NCBI RefSeq assembly: GCF_014637795.1
Contig: NZ_BMFD01000004.1
Coordinates: forward strand, 323,193 to 387,192
Source of the DNA: Belliella aquatica
Lineage (GTDB): Bacteria > Bacteroidota > Bacteroidia > Cytophagales > Cyclobacteriaceae
DNA length: 64,000 nucleotides
Direction of reading: 5' to 3'
Every line of letters begins with the position of its first letter. Positions within the stretch are counted from its first letter, which is position 1. The position numbers and the translations under genes were made by a program. Below the pieces are notes generated by a model, which was not told the origin of the DNA, searched no databases, and saw only the letters and a program-made list of their open reading frames with translations. This document shows, piece by piece, positions 16,535-27,338 of the stretch.

Positions 16535-19321
16535 GTGTCAAATTTTATTCCTTCAGAACATACCGATAAAACTATTTTAAGATATGACCTCTTATTTGAA
16601 GAGGGGCTAAAACATGCGCAAAAATTCTCGGGTAAAATTTGGACGGATTACAATTACCATGACCCGGGCGTCACTTTTTTAGAGTATTTATGCTATGCAT
16701 TGACTGACTTAGGATACAGGACTGACTTTCCTATTGCAGATCTCTTTTTGTTTGGTAAGGATGATTTCAATAATGTAAAAGAAAATTTATTATTTGGTCC
16801 TGCAGAAGTTTTTAATTCTTCTCCGTCAACAATCAATGATTACAGAAAACTTATTATTGATAGGATCAAACTTGTTGCAAATGCTTGGGTGATACCAATC
16901 AAAGATCATAGAATGGGTTTGAAAGGATTATTTGAGATTTTTATTGAATGCAGTGAAGACTTGACTGATTTAGAACTTCAATATTTAAAAAATGAGGTTA
17001 CTGATTTGTTTCATCAAAATAGATTGATTGGTCATGACTTGGAACAAGTATGGATTCTTAAAAAAGTTTATTTGAGCATTGAGGCAGAAATCAGTATTGA
17101 ATCGGATGCCTTAGGAGAATTGGTCATGGCTAAGATCTATACAGCTTTGGACAGCTATATCAACCCTCAAGTAGAACTTCATGATCCAATTAAACTTTGG
17201 AAAGAAGCTGGTTATGGAGCTGAGCAAGTCCTCAATGGACCTTTACCTATGTTTGGTTTTATATTCGATCACGAGTTGACTCCTAAAATTGAAGCCATTT
17301 ACATTTCTAGAATTAAAGAGTTGATTTTGGAAGTTGAAGGGGTAAAGGAGATAAATCAGCTTGTTCTTCTTAAAAATGGAATACCTGTTTTTGATAACTT
17401 TGTCCGTTTCTCAAAGGATGAATTTCCAAAAATCCAATACTTAGATGAACTAACTGATACTTTTCAAAGTTTTATTCATCTTCTCAAGAATAACGTTAAA
17501 TATGACATTGACCCCATCATTACCAAGCAACTGATTACCTCTGAAGGGGTATCTGTTAATCAATATTACCACCAAGAACTGAGGTATGAGGAAAAGCTTC
17601 CTGAAGGGCGATTTTCATTAGAAGAGCTCCGTAAGCATTATCCAATTCATAATGAATTGCCTGAATTGTATGGCGTAGGGAAATTTGGAGTTTCAAAAAA
17701 CTCAGGTAAAGTGCTACAATCTTCTACCTATCAGGTATCTGCTTATTTATATTTCTTTGAACAAATGATGGCTTCATACCTTGCTCAACTTTCTGGACTT
17801 AGGTTTTTGTTCTCTACGCGTGACCTGAAAGAAAGCTATTATAATCAGATACCTCTTGAAATCCCACTCATTCAAAATATTCTTCCTGACACCTCTGATT
17901 TTTTAAATGTTCTCCACCAATGTTCACAAATAAGCGATGATTTTGTGGAGAGGAGAAACAGACTGCTAGATCATTTACTAGCGAGGTTTGGAGAAAAAAT
18001 TGATGAAACAAGTTTGAAGAAAATTTATAAATCGGCTACTCTTGATGGACAAGAGCACTTCAATTTGCCGATTATCCAAACAAAGATGAGCTATTTAAAT
18101 GAAATCATTGAGATAGGTAGGAATAAATCCAAAGCTTTTGATCTTAAAGGAGAACAGGTATGGGATGCTGAAAATATTTCTGGTCTTGAGAAAAGAATAG
18201 CCATAGCACTCAACATTAAAAATTATCAAAGAAGGTATTTATCTGCTCCTTTAAAAACACTTTTTACAAAAAAATCAGAACCAAAAGACAAGGAATTGAA
18301 ATGGATGCTTCAAAGTCTATCGTTTGAAGAAGGGGAATTTCAAGTTTATAAATTACCCCAAGAAGCTTATCAGAATAGGATGGTTCATTTCTACGGGAAG
18401 GGTTTGAGATTTTTACAAGAAATATTTCAAATTACCTCAAACAAAAAAAAGATTTATACCCGCTATTCACCAAATGAAGACATGCATTACCTCATGATGC
18501 AACAAAGTGGTATGAATACTCCATTTATCTTATATGAATCCTCAATTTCAGAAGATTGCATCATTGCCAAGGCAAAGATAATTGATAAATTAAACGATTT
18601 GGATGAGCAATCTGAGGGTTTTCATATGCTTGAGCATATCCTTCTGCGCCCGCTAGAACCTGTTTCTTTTATTTTCTCTTTTTTAAATTTTGAGGGAGAA
18701 GAATTTATAGAAGGTTTATATCCTGGTGAAATGGAAGAGCAAAAATCATTGGGAGAAGACCTTTTAAGCTACGGAATAGATATTGATAATTACAGTATTG
18801 TTGAGCAGGAAAATACAAATACTTATGCGGTTCTTATTTATAATTATAAGCATGAACCTTTTGCCAAAATCAAAGGAACTTTTAATTCTAAACCTGGAGC
18901 AAAAAGAGCAATTGACAATGCAATGAATTTTTTCAATGCCCTGAATGTTCAGGCGCTTCTGCCAGAAAACTTTATGGAAGTGAATCATATGGGTGGGGCG
19001 GGGCATGGATTCCCTCAGAATTTTCCATTTTCTGACACATTAAGTTTTATTTTCCCAAATTGGCCAGCACGTTTTCAAAAAAATGATTTTAAAAAGTATT
19101 TGGAGAAATTAGTTGCTGAACATGTCATGGCCCATCAAGGAGTGAAAATATACTTTTTGAATATGATAGAAATCGAACAGTTTGAAGAGCGCTACCATCA
19201 GTGGTTATTTTTGAAGAATCAGGATCAGCAAGACCTAAAAAAAATTGATGGATTAGCACTTCAACTGATTCAACTCTTGCAAGAATTTAAGTCAATCAAT
19301 TTTACTTCAGGGAATGACTGA
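16535..19321 (+). CDS. Second baseplate wedge protein (Afp12/Pvc12-like)
   Basis: 928 residues starting at a GTG (16535). The N-terminus 'GKIWTDYNYHDPGVTFLEYL' followed by 'CYALTDLGYRTDFPIADLF' is the hallmark of Pvc12-like baseplate proteins in Bacteroidetes CIS loci. The C-terminal region contains 'EGFHMLEHILLRPLEP' and 'FSDTLSFIFPNWPARFQKND', also typical of the family. It partners the J-like protein in the wedge. The start is 29 bases after the fibre-like gene and the end overlaps the tape-measure gene by 8 bases. Confidence 0.85.
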   Translation: MSNFIPSEHTDKTILRYDLLFEEGLKHAQKFSGKIWTDYNYHDPGVTFLEYLCYALTDLGYRTDFPIADLFLFGKDDFNNVKENLLFGPAEVFNSSPSTINDYRKLIIDRIKLVANAWVIPIKDHRMGLKGLFEIFIECSEDLTDLELQYLKNEVTDLFHQNRLIGHDLEQVWILKKVYLSIEAEISIESDALGELVMAKIYTALDSYINPQVELHDPIKLWKEAGYGAEQVLNGPLPMFGFIFDHELTPKIEAIYISRIKELILEVEGVKEINQLVLLKNGIPVFDNFVRFSKDEFPKIQYLDELTDTFQSFIHLLKNNVKYDIDPIITKQLITSEGVSVNQYYHQELRYEEKLPEGRFSLEELRKHYPIHNELPELYGVGKFGVSKNSGKVLQSSTYQVSAYLYFFEQMMASYLAQLSGLRFLFSTRDLKESYYNQIPLEIPLIQNILPDTSDFLNVLHQCSQISDDFVERRNRLLDHLLARFGEKIDETSLKKIYKSATLDGQEHFNLPIIQTKMSYLNEIIEIGRNKSKAFDLKGEQVWDAENISGLEKRIAIALNIKNYQRRYLSAPLKTLFTKKSEPKDKELKWMLQSLSFEEGEFQVYKLPQEAYQNRMVHFYGKGLRFLQEIFQITSNKKKIYTRYSPNEDMHYLMMQQSGMNTPFILYESSISEDCIIAKAKIIDKLNDLDEQSEGFHMLEHILLRPLEPVSFIFSFLNFEGEEFIEGLYPGEMEEQKSLGEDLLSYGIDIDNYSIVEQENTNTYAVLIYNYKHEPFAKIKGTFNSKPGAKRAIDNAMNFFNALNVQALLPENFMEVNHMGGAGHGFPQNFPFSDTLSFIFPNWPARFQKNDFKKYLEKLVAEHVMAHQGVKIYFLNMIEIEQFEERYHQWLFLKNQDQQDLKKIDGLALQLIQLLQEFKSINFTSGND

Positions 19322-22300
19322 CAGCTTGATAGATAAATTGGTGTTTGAATTAGGAATTGACCAAAGATCAGATTTTGATATTCTAGTGAGTCAAATTCCT
19401 GATGCTGTAGTGGATCAACTCAGTGAATTTATAGATCAACAACTTGCAGTATTTAAAATAAGTGAACAGGATCTACTCATCAATAAATTAGAAATAGATT
19501 TAGGTACGCTTAGTTTAGACGATTTTTCAACGAACCTGCTCGATAAATTTAAGAAAGCATTTATCATTGCTCTTCAGAAATTCCTAAAATCTAATTCAGG
19601 TCTTCAGTTTTCAAAGGAGGAATTGCCATTTATCTTGATACAGTATTTTTTGTATCAGGCTGTGATGCCTTGGTGGGTCAATACCAAATCAGTTAATAGC
19701 AATGTTTTTTTTCAACAAGCCCTACAAAAAAACCCAAAGAGGCTTTTAAAGGTATTAAAACAGTTGCAAAGGCAGCCACTTTTAAGAAAAAGATTTATTG
19801 AAAATATAAAAGAAGACTTTCTTTTAGAGGTCTTTTTTGCGACTCGGGGTACAAATCAATTGCCCGTAAAAAGTGAAATGCGCTCTATTCAATTCTTTTT
19901 GAAAAGAAGATTTAAGCATCTCAGTACCCATCAAATAGGCATTCTTTTTAAGAAAATATTGCTTGATTTTATTTTTTATCCATATGAATTGAAGGATTCT
20001 AAAAGTTTATTCTTTGTATTAAGTAGAAGCATTGACAATAATGTACTTGGGAATGAATACTTGAGTAATCATAAGAGTTGGTTTCCTAGTAACTCAGGTA
20101 TTTTATTTCAAAAGGAAAATCTACTTGAAAACAATTCAGCTCGTCATCGATCAACTTACAAGCAGGAGAATTTGAGAGGAAGTCTATTGCTTAAATTTTA
20201 TTTTTATCTTGAAAATGGATATTCAATTCCTGAAAGAAGGGCGTCAGCTTATAAATTTCAAAATTTCAACACACTTTTCGCGTATTTATTAAAAGATAAC
20301 TTAGAAAATATTGTTGATTTTTTACGTACCCATGGAAAAAATCATTCCATCAAGAAAAGGTTTTTAGAATCTGTTTCTCAAGAACTTCTTGGTAAATTAT
20401 TTTTGTTAGTTGCTCCAGAGAAAAGAAAGTTATTACAATGGGTACTTGCTGTATTTGAAAAAGTTCAAGAAGAATATAAACCTATTAACCAGACTTTTAT
20501 TCAAGTAAGAAAGTCTATTAATGAGATCACTTTTGAACTTTTCTTGAATAAGAAGATCAATGCTATTTCTGATTCCAATTATTTGCGCTTTTTATTTAAG
20601 CAAACCGCGAAGAAGTATGGTATTCAATACAATAGATTGCTTTTTTATACTTTAAAAGCAATTGATACAGGAGGGAATAAATACAAGTTGAATAACTTTC
20701 ATCAAGTGTTGATGGGACTCTATCATATTGATATTTTAAAAGATAGAGCGTCAAGTTTAATTCTATCTCCTTTTTCACCTCAGATCTATTCAGGTATCGT
20801 TGGAAATGATTTCAAAAATAAGGATGTTGTCTTCAACTTATTTTTGGAATTGTACAAAATGAAATTTAAAAGGAGCGATTCAAAAGTCGTTGATTGGCTG
20901 AGGATAAATGTTCAAGGCAGTAGGCTCGGCGAAACCAGTAACTTGATTGAACTTTGGGAAATATTTGCTGCTAAATTTAATGTCCAAAAAGAGGGATTGC
21001 TCATCCCACTCTTGATTGCACAAGGTCAAAATTCTAGTCTTGACCTCACAGAAAGTTCTTATAATAAATTAAAGAGGCAATATAAACTCAAGGGAGCTTA
21101 TCGAAATAGGAAGTCAAAAATTAATGAATTGGTCTCTTCCTTACAAGCTCAAAAGCATTTGATTCCAAAGAAAATATTGCTTGAGATTTTTCAACATTTG
21201 CCAGTTGACTTTAAAGGAGATAAGCTTACTTTTTTAAAATCAGTAAACTTGATAAATCCCAAATTGACTTCCTTTATGGAGGAATATATCCAATGGTTAG
21301 GTCAAACTACTCAAAGTCATGGTTTGGTACACCAGCAGAACAAGGTTTTCAATTGGTTATTTTATCAAATTCTACTTGCTCCTCAAAGAAAATATACTTT
21401 AGCTAGCTTGCAGGAATGGACGCTGGAGTTCTTAAAAATTGCTGATTTGTCTATAAAAAGCACGTCTAACAGGATTATACAAGTTGATGGTAAAGCGAAT
21501 CAATGGAGAAATGCAGGAGAGCTTAAGCCTTTTCGTACAACGAAAATGGCTGATCCTTTAAGCTATAAGCAGCCTAATTTAGTAATCGCTCGCTTTTTTC
21601 ATTTGATTGGAAAGAATGAGATTTATAGCTTTTTTCCTGATGCTTATAAATTCAATGAACAAAGTCTATTTCAGCTGCTCCTCTCAAAATATGCAATAGA
21701 ATTTCTATTGACTCTTAAAAAAAATCAATTCAATGTAGAATTGAGAGATTATATCTTAATTCAAGCTCCCAAATGGTTGAAAAGAGACTTACTCTATTTT
21801 TTAGACGCTCATCATCAAAAGCTTCAGTTTCAATTATTAGAAGAGATTTTAAAGAAATTAGCAACTCTTCAATGGATAACGCTAAAGGGTGAGGCTTTAA
21901 GGCTTTTTTTAGAAAAGATTTTATGGACTAGCATTCTTGGAACCAAGGAATTAGACTATCAAGATTTGTGGGTTCTAGTATTGGATAAGGCTGCTACTGA
22001 TAGGCTTTTTTCTGATCAATTTTGGAAGGATACTGATTTATTTGAAAATTTTTCAGATCATAAAAAGGGTGACGTGATGCCGCAAAGCAGCAAGGAGTTG
22101 AAAATCTTGAATCAGCAGGGTTATCTTTCCTACTTTGCTGCTTTTAATCCGAATGTGAAAGAAATAGAGCATGCTATTCCTGTTTTTGAAAGTTTGATCA
22201 ATAAATCTGTTTTTCCAAGTGCTCATATATTTGAAGGCAATGAGATTAAGGATTATATACGGTATATCAATAGGTTGGTGATTGAAAACAAGTTGGCCTT

Positions 22301-24836
22301 GGTGAGCGTACTAAAAAAAACCGATTCTAATCCACTCCTGCATCATTTCCTTCAATTTTTAAATACACAAGCATTGAAAATAGTGCTTGTTGAAGCATAT
22401 CAACAAGTGAATGTTTTTTTACCTATAAAACAAATTCATTCAATTCTGAAGTATTTTAAAGTATCAGATCCGCAAAAGCAGCATCTTGTATTTGCTGAGC
22501 TAATTGTTAGAATCACGGATAAGAAAAATGCTTATTTGTCTCCTATTGAGACGATTTCAAGTATTCTTGTTTTTTTATTGGATCAAAGGATTATCAGTAG
22601 AGAACAATTTACACTTCGAATGAATTGGTTGGATTTCTTTGAAGGTATTGGATTTACACCCTCAGAAGAAGTCTTGTTTCTTGCTGAATTGAAAAAGCAA
22701 CACTGGTTTAAGCCTGAGTTTGATTCTATGCTTACATCTAAGGGGAGAAGAGTTGGTGATCTATTTTCTCCTGTTAATTTAGATTTTATCTATTTTCCAA
22801 ATTCGTTTGGTATAAGCCACTACCAAAATTTTTTCAAAAAAGCGATTGCACAAGAATTCATTTTAAAAAGTCACCAACCGATTTTGGCAGCATGGGAAGC
22901 TTTTGCGGTGAGGTTCAAAGACAAAGTTTATTTTCAGAATATTCTTCAAATTTATTTCTTTAATAAACTTTATCTTGTTTCTCAAAGTCATGCTTTTAAA
23001 GCACAGTTTGTTTATACGTTTATGAATAAATTAATGAAGAGCGAAAATCAATTGACTACTTTTTTCTCTAGGTTAGCAAATGAGCCTTCATTGATCGCTG
23101 GAATTCCTTTCATCAGTCTTGAAACGAAGCGAGGAACACTAGCAAACAAATGGTTTCAAATTTGGCATTTGGAAAATAAAAATGAACGTTTGTTGCTGGG
23201 TAACTCAAAAGACTTTTCTGAATATTATATTCATCTGCTAATCAGCAAAGGACTTAGGTTTTTTGAGGAACAGGAAAGTCTCCGAAAAATCACCCCAGAA
23301 ATAATTGAAGAAATAAGGTCTATACCTCTTAATAAGCTTTGGTCTTACGATTTTCATGAGGATTTTTGGATGGATTTATTTTCTATCAAATCTGAAAGTG
23401 AAATCTTTGGTTATTTTGTCAAAGGACCTGACCCTTATTTGCGACAAATAAAAGGACAAAAAGTGCTGTCTATTTGGCTTGAGCAGTATTTTAATAAGCA
23501 AAGTCAAACAGGTGCTGTTGCGTTTTTAAATCTCTTTCAAAAGAACTTTTATTCTAACACAATAAATTTTGAAAAGAAGGTATGGTCTTTTTTTAATGAA
23601 TTTTTATCCCTGCCCCAAGGGAAGAAGACTTATCAAGAAATCTTAAAATTAAAACATGAGGAGTTAGACATATTTGAAACTAATGCTCCAAATTTATTTA
23701 AAAGTTTGCGTACTGTAACTTTTGAAAACCAAAAAAAGCTGGAATTAGATGAAATTCTCGAACGCTTCCTAAGTGATGGTGTACTTCCTTTTGATCAGAT
23801 TAGCTTGAAAGATTTAGGAAAAGCGCTTTCAACTACAAAAGGCAAATCATTAAAAAGGTACAGATTGTTGATTTTTAGTGCATTGCAATCAAATTTTGGG
23901 AGGAAAAATATCATTAAGTTATTGAGTCATTTGGATGAAGATTGGTATTTTAAACTCATTCATCCAAAGCTTCCTGTCGATTTAGATTTTTTGAATAGAA
24001 ATATTAGAAATAGACTCAATAAGAATCTTTTTGCGAAGCTGCGCATTACTCAAAAGCTTGATAGGTTAATTTACATCACAGATATTTGGAAGACTTTGAA
24101 TCTACATATAAAGCATCCTGTAGAGATTCTAATTCCTGTCGTAGAAAATTGGATTAAAGAGGTAGATCCCGTTTTAGTTGCAAAAGTTTTTAACCCTAAT
24201 GAAGCCAAATCTGAATTATTCGCTTTGTTGATGAATGCTAGCCAGAAGATCAAAAGTATTTTAGATGATCTCGAGGAAGAAACTGTGATGTTAAAAGTGG
24301 AAGAAAAATTGGATATTGAAGAAGTAGACTACGGGGAAGGGGTAACGATTGCGAATGCGGGATTAATTTTATGCTGGCCCTTTTATGGTAGATTCTTTTC
24401 TGCGCTTGGAATGGTTCAAAATGGAGAATTTAGTGGAGAAATTATGGAAGAGAAAGCCATACAGCTTCTTCAATATATAGCAACTGGAAAGGTGGAGTCT
24501 GAGGAATGGAATCTTACTTTAAATAAAATTTTATGTGGTGTAAAGCCTGATTTTCCGGTATCTCCTACCTTAGAACTCTCCATAGAAGAAGAGGAACTCT
24601 GTGAGAAACTGATCAAGGGGACAATCTATAACTGGGAAAAGATTAGAGGAACCAAGCTTGAAACTTTTAGAGAGACTTTTTTAAACAGAGAAGGTAGGCT
24701 TTTTGAAAAGGACAACAGGTGGGAGTTGATCGTTGAGAAAAAAGCTTATGATGTTCTATTGGATACACTACCTTGGAATATTTCTATGATTAATTTAAGT
24801 TGGATGAAGAAGAGACTAACAGTTCAATGGCAATAA
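19314..24836 (+). CDS. CIS tape measure protein (Afp14/Pvc14 position)
   Basis: 1840 residues, the longest gene here. The first 95 residues carry the CIS_TMP start (IDKLVFELGI ... DLLINKLEIDLGTLSLDDF), and the last 180 carry its conserved end: 'IANAGLILCWPFYGRFFSAL', 'AIQLLQYIATGKVESEEWNL', 'LNKILCGVKPDFPV', 'LDTLPWNISMINLSWMKKRL'. The middle is mostly predicted helix with many Lys, Leu and Phe. Tape-measure proteins fill the nascent tube and set its length, so the particle should be of considerable length. No effector domain was recognised. It overlaps the genes on both sides, so translation is coupled. Confidence 0.9.
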   Translation: MTDSLIDKLVFELGIDQRSDFDILVSQIPDAVVDQLSEFIDQQLAVFKISEQDLLINKLEIDLGTLSLDDFSTNLLDKFKKAFIIALQKFLKSNSGLQFSKEELPFILIQYFLYQAVMPWWVNTKSVNSNVFFQQALQKNPKRLLKVLKQLQRQPLLRKRFIENIKEDFLLEVFFATRGTNQLPVKSEMRSIQFFLKRRFKHLSTHQIGILFKKILLDFIFYPYELKDSKSLFFVLSRSIDNNVLGNEYLSNHKSWFPSNSGILFQKENLLENNSARHRSTYKQENLRGSLLLKFYFYLENGYSIPERRASAYKFQNFNTLFAYLLKDNLENIVDFLRTHGKNHSIKKRFLESVSQELLGKLFLLVAPEKRKLLQWVLAVFEKVQEEYKPINQTFIQVRKSINEITFELFLNKKINAISDSNYLRFLFKQTAKKYGIQYNRLLFYTLKAIDTGGNKYKLNNFHQVLMGLYHIDILKDRASSLILSPFSPQIYSGIVGNDFKNKDVVFNLFLELYKMKFKRSDSKVVDWLRINVQGSRLGETSNLIELWEIFAAKFNVQKEGLLIPLLIAQGQNSSLDLTESSYNKLKRQYKLKGAYRNRKSKINELVSSLQAQKHLIPKKILLEIFQHLPVDFKGDKLTFLKSVNLINPKLTSFMEEYIQWLGQTTQSHGLVHQQNKVFNWLFYQILLAPQRKYTLASLQEWTLEFLKIADLSIKSTSNRIIQVDGKANQWRNAGELKPFRTTKMADPLSYKQPNLVIARFFHLIGKNEIYSFFPDAYKFNEQSLFQLLLSKYAIEFLLTLKKNQFNVELRDYILIQAPKWLKRDLLYFLDAHHQKLQFQLLEEILKKLATLQWITLKGEALRLFLEKILWTSILGTKELDYQDLWVLVLDKAATDRLFSDQFWKDTDLFENFSDHKKGDVMPQSSKELKILNQQGYLSYFAAFNPNVKEIEHAIPVFESLINKSVFPSAHIFEGNEIKDYIRYINRLVIENKLALVSVLKKTDSNPLLHHFLQFLNTQALKIVLVEAYQQVNVFLPIKQIHSILKYFKVSDPQKQHLVFAELIVRITDKKNAYLSPIETISSILVFLLDQRIISREQFTLRMNWLDFFEGIGFTPSEEVLFLAELKKQHWFKPEFDSMLTSKGRRVGDLFSPVNLDFIYFPNSFGISHYQNFFKKAIAQEFILKSHQPILAAWEAFAVRFKDKVYFQNILQIYFFNKLYLVSQSHAFKAQFVYTFMNKLMKSENQLTTFFSRLANEPSLIAGIPFISLETKRGTLANKWFQIWHLENKNERLLLGNSKDFSEYYIHLLISKGLRFFEEQESLRKITPEIIEEIRSIPLNKLWSYDFHEDFWMDLFSIKSESEIFGYFVKGPDPYLRQIKGQKVLSIWLEQYFNKQSQTGAVAFLNLFQKNFYSNTINFEKKVWSFFNEFLSLPQGKKTYQEILKLKHEELDIFETNAPNLFKSLRTVTFENQKKLELDEILERFLSDGVLPFDQISLKDLGKALSTTKGKSLKRYRLLIFSALQSNFGRKNIIKLLSHLDEDWYFKLIHPKLPVDLDFLNRNIRNRLNKNLFAKLRITQKLDRLIYITDIWKTLNLHIKHPVEILIPVVENWIKEVDPVLVAKVFNPNEAKSELFALLMNASQKIKSILDDLEEETVMLKVEEKLDIEEVDYGEGVTIANAGLILCWPFYGRFFSALGMVQNGEFSGEIMEEKAIQLLQYIATGKVESEEWNLTLNKILCGVKPDFPVSPTLELSIEEEELCEKLIKGTIYNWEKIRGTKLETFRETFLNREGRLFEKDNRWELIVEKKAYDVLLDTLPWNISMINLSWMKKRLTVQWQ

Positions 24837-26176
24837 AAGAAATTAATGAGTTATTTGTTCAACCTATAGTAGAAGATCTCAAATGGTTGAAAGCTGTTAT
24901 TGATTGGAGAATGCGGACTTACTTTGATGATTCGTCTGTAAGTCTGGACCTACCTGAACCTCCTGAACTAGAAGGTAATGATTCTCCTTTTTATAGATTT
25001 TTATTAGAGAATCAGCTGGGTAGAACTGAGCGTATCGTTCTACTCATGAGTTTGGCGCCTTTACTTTATCCACAGATTTTTGACTGCTTTTTTATTCAGA
25101 ATAAATCCATTGGGAGACAATTCTCAGAATTTGGTGGATTAGAATCAAAATCAGGAACAGGATTTAAACCGACTTTAGAAACGGTTCATTTTGTACTTCA
25201 TGGCAAGGATATCATGAGACGGGTTGATTTGTTTAATATATTTTCCAACAGTCACTTTTTGGTGAAGAATCAATATTTGCTGATGCAGGAACAACATGCT
25301 TTCCATTCTTTTTGGTCAAATCCACTTACGATCAACGAGGATTTTTTCTATCACCTGGTCTCTGGAGTGGCAGTTAAACCTAGATTTTCTGCCGACTTTC
25401 CTGCAAAAGAATTAAATTCTCCAATAGAAATCGATGAATTAATCTTATCGAGTCACTTAAAGGATGAATTGGCAAATATTTTAACATGGATGCAACACCG
25501 TGAGGAAATTAAATCCAATTCACTGTTATCTAAAAGTTTTAAAAAGGGCTATAAGGCTTTGTTTTATGGGCCACCTGGAACTGGAAAATCATTGACGGCT
25601 GCAGTTTTAGGTAGTCAGAGTGCTTGTCCTGTTTATAGAGTAGACTTATCTAGGATAGTTTCTAAATACATTGGCGAAACTGAGAAAAATTTATCTAACT
25701 TATTTGATAGAGCTGAAAATCAGCATTGGATTCTTTTTTTTGATGAGGCGGATTCTCTATTTTCCAAGCGTACAGAAATTAATGATTCAAAAGATAAATA
25801 TGCAAATCAAGGGACTTCTTATTTGTTGCAGAGACTTGAGGAGTTTGATGGTTTGGTTATTTTAGCCTCCAATTTAAAACCTAACATAGATCGTGCTTTT
25901 TTAAGAAGGTTTCAATCCGTTATGTATTTTAGTTTGCCTAGTTATGAAGATCGAGTCAAAATGTGGAATAACGCATTGAAAAGCATCACTTTTGCCAAAG
26001 ATTTAGATGTACATACATTAGCTGAAAAGTATGAAGTCTCAGGTGCTGCAATTAACAATGCTACGCAATTTGCATGGTTAATAGCCAAAAAGCATTTGAG
26101 GAACGAAGTTTTGAAAATTGATTTGGAGGCTGGACTACTTCGGGAAATGGCTAAAGAAGGAAAATCAGTAAAATAA
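24827..26176 (+). CDS. CIS AAA+ ATPase (Afp15/Pvc15-like)
   Basis: About 449 residues from the ATG at 24827; a TTG nine codons upstream is also open. The N-terminal 200 residues are the CIS-specific region (FLLENQLGRTERIVLLMSLA, FYHLVSGVAVKPRFSADFPA). The AAA+ module follows with Walker A FYGPPGTGKS (about residues 246-255), Walker B ILFFDEADSLF, sensor 1 VILASNL and arginine finger RAFLRRF. This ATPase is conserved in all extracellular CIS loci of this kind and is thought to help particle assembly or cargo loading in the cytoplasm. The start overlaps the tape-measure stop by 10 bases. Confidence 0.95.
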   Translation: MAIKEINELFVQPIVEDLKWLKAVIDWRMRTYFDDSSVSLDLPEPPELEGNDSPFYRFLLENQLGRTERIVLLMSLAPLLYPQIFDCFFIQNKSIGRQFSEFGGLESKSGTGFKPTLETVHFVLHGKDIMRRVDLFNIFSNSHFLVKNQYLLMQEQHAFHSFWSNPLTINEDFFYHLVSGVAVKPRFSADFPAKELNSPIEIDELILSSHLKDELANILTWMQHREEIKSNSLLSKSFKKGYKALFYGPPGTGKSLTAAVLGSQSACPVYRVDLSRIVSKYIGETEKNLSNLFDRAENQHWILFFDEADSLFSKRTEINDSKDKYANQGTSYLLQRLEEFDGLVILASNLKPNIDRAFLRRFQSVMYFSLPSYEDRVKMWNNALKSITFAKDLDVHTLAEKYEVSGAAINNATQFAWLIAKKHLRNEVLKIDLEAGLLREMAKEGKSVK

Positions 26177-26257
26177 ATTACTTGATTAATAGAAAATGAT
26201 ACGGAGCTGAGTTTGAATTTCAAGCTGAGATTTAAAAATTTCAATAACACATTAGTG

Positions 26258-27337
26258 ATGTTTGACCATTATTATTATCCTGTAGCGCTAGAGAAAGAGC
26301 TTAATAAGCAGCTTGAAATGTTCCAATACCAAGCTCAAATGTTGGTTGATGGGCAAGCTTTCTTAGACTTATCAAATAAAATCATCAAAGCACAGGTTCG
26401 TGGTAAATACTTCGAACTAATTATTCTATTGCCAAAAGGTTATAGGACGCTAGAAAATGCAAATTTGATCCATAGAATAGCCAATGCTGGGGCAAAGGTT
26501 GGTGTTTTAGAGGTCTCAACTTTTGATCCAGAAGTGGAACAATTTTCTATTTTTGATAGTAAACTATTCTTCAGCAACAGATCGGTAAATCGGGAAGAAG
26601 ATTTAGATCAATTTTTTATTAAAAAGCGTCATGATTTTGACTTAATCATGAATGCATGTAAACAAATATCCTCTTTTTCAGATGCTCCCAAAATTACTTT
26701 TTCGGCAAATAAATATTTTGTCTATAGAGGAGATGAAGTGAAGCTTTCTTGGAAGGTAGAAAACTCTAATTCAGTTTTCTTAGATCCAGGAAATAAGAGC
26801 GTAGATCCTCATAGCGAGGAGACTTTATTTATCCAAGATGATTGCTTGTTTACAATTACTTCCAAAAATGTAAAAAGTAAAACTTCTTTGTCTATTTTTA
26901 TTAAATGCTATCAAGACGAAGATTTAAAATTAGTGGTGTTGGTATTCAATAAGGAGTTAGGAGAATATATAAAAATAGATCCTGCTGCCACAAATGAACC
27001 AACTTATGCGGTATATTTTAATGATTTGGTGAGGATTGAGTGGGTGTGTAAGGCAAGGTCAAAGTTATTCGAAGCAAAAATGGGTAAATTAGATAATATT
27101 GGATTTTATGATTTCATTATAGGTGAATCCATTGCTCTGAATTTTGAACTGCACGCAAATAATGAAGTTGTCAATAAAAATGTCACCATTCAACCTATAA
27201 AAGTAAATAGGAATAAGAAACCCTTGGAAATACATGATGAGTCATTAAATATTTCTGATTCTTATGCCCCCAAGCAACAAAGTTTTATTCATGCTTGGAT
27301 AAAAAAAATAGTGAGTATTCTGAAATTAAAAAGCTGA
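26258..27337 (+). CDS. CIS-associated protein with PLD-like and Ig-like parts
   Basis: About 359 residues from the ATG giving MFDHYYYPVALEKELNKQLE; an upstream TTG at 26213 is also open. The first about 120 residues resemble the N-terminal half of a phospholipase D-like domain (GKYFELIILLPKGYRTLENA, GAKVGVLEVSTF) but no HxK motif is visible, so it is probably inactive. Residues about 145-215 look like an Ig-like domain ('YRGDEVKLSWKVENSNSVFL'). The end is basic and amphipathic ('AWIKKIVSILKLKS'), which might contact a membrane. No signal peptide. It follows the ATPase and abuts the DUF4407 gene. Function unknown. Confidence 0.55.
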   Translation: MFDHYYYPVALEKELNKQLEMFQYQAQMLVDGQAFLDLSNKIIKAQVRGKYFELIILLPKGYRTLENANLIHRIANAGAKVGVLEVSTFDPEVEQFSIFDSKLFFSNRSVNREEDLDQFFIKKRHDFDLIMNACKQISSFSDAPKITFSANKYFVYRGDEVKLSWKVENSNSVFLDPGNKSVDPHSEETLFIQDDCLFTITSKNVKSKTSLSIFIKCYQDEDLKLVVLVFNKELGEYIKIDPAATNEPTYAVYFNDLVRIEWVCKARSKLFEAKMGKLDNIGFYDFIIGESIALNFELHANNEVVNKNVTIQPIKVNRNKKPLEIHDESLNISDSYAPKQQSFIHAWIKKIVSILKLKS

Positions 27338-27338
27338 T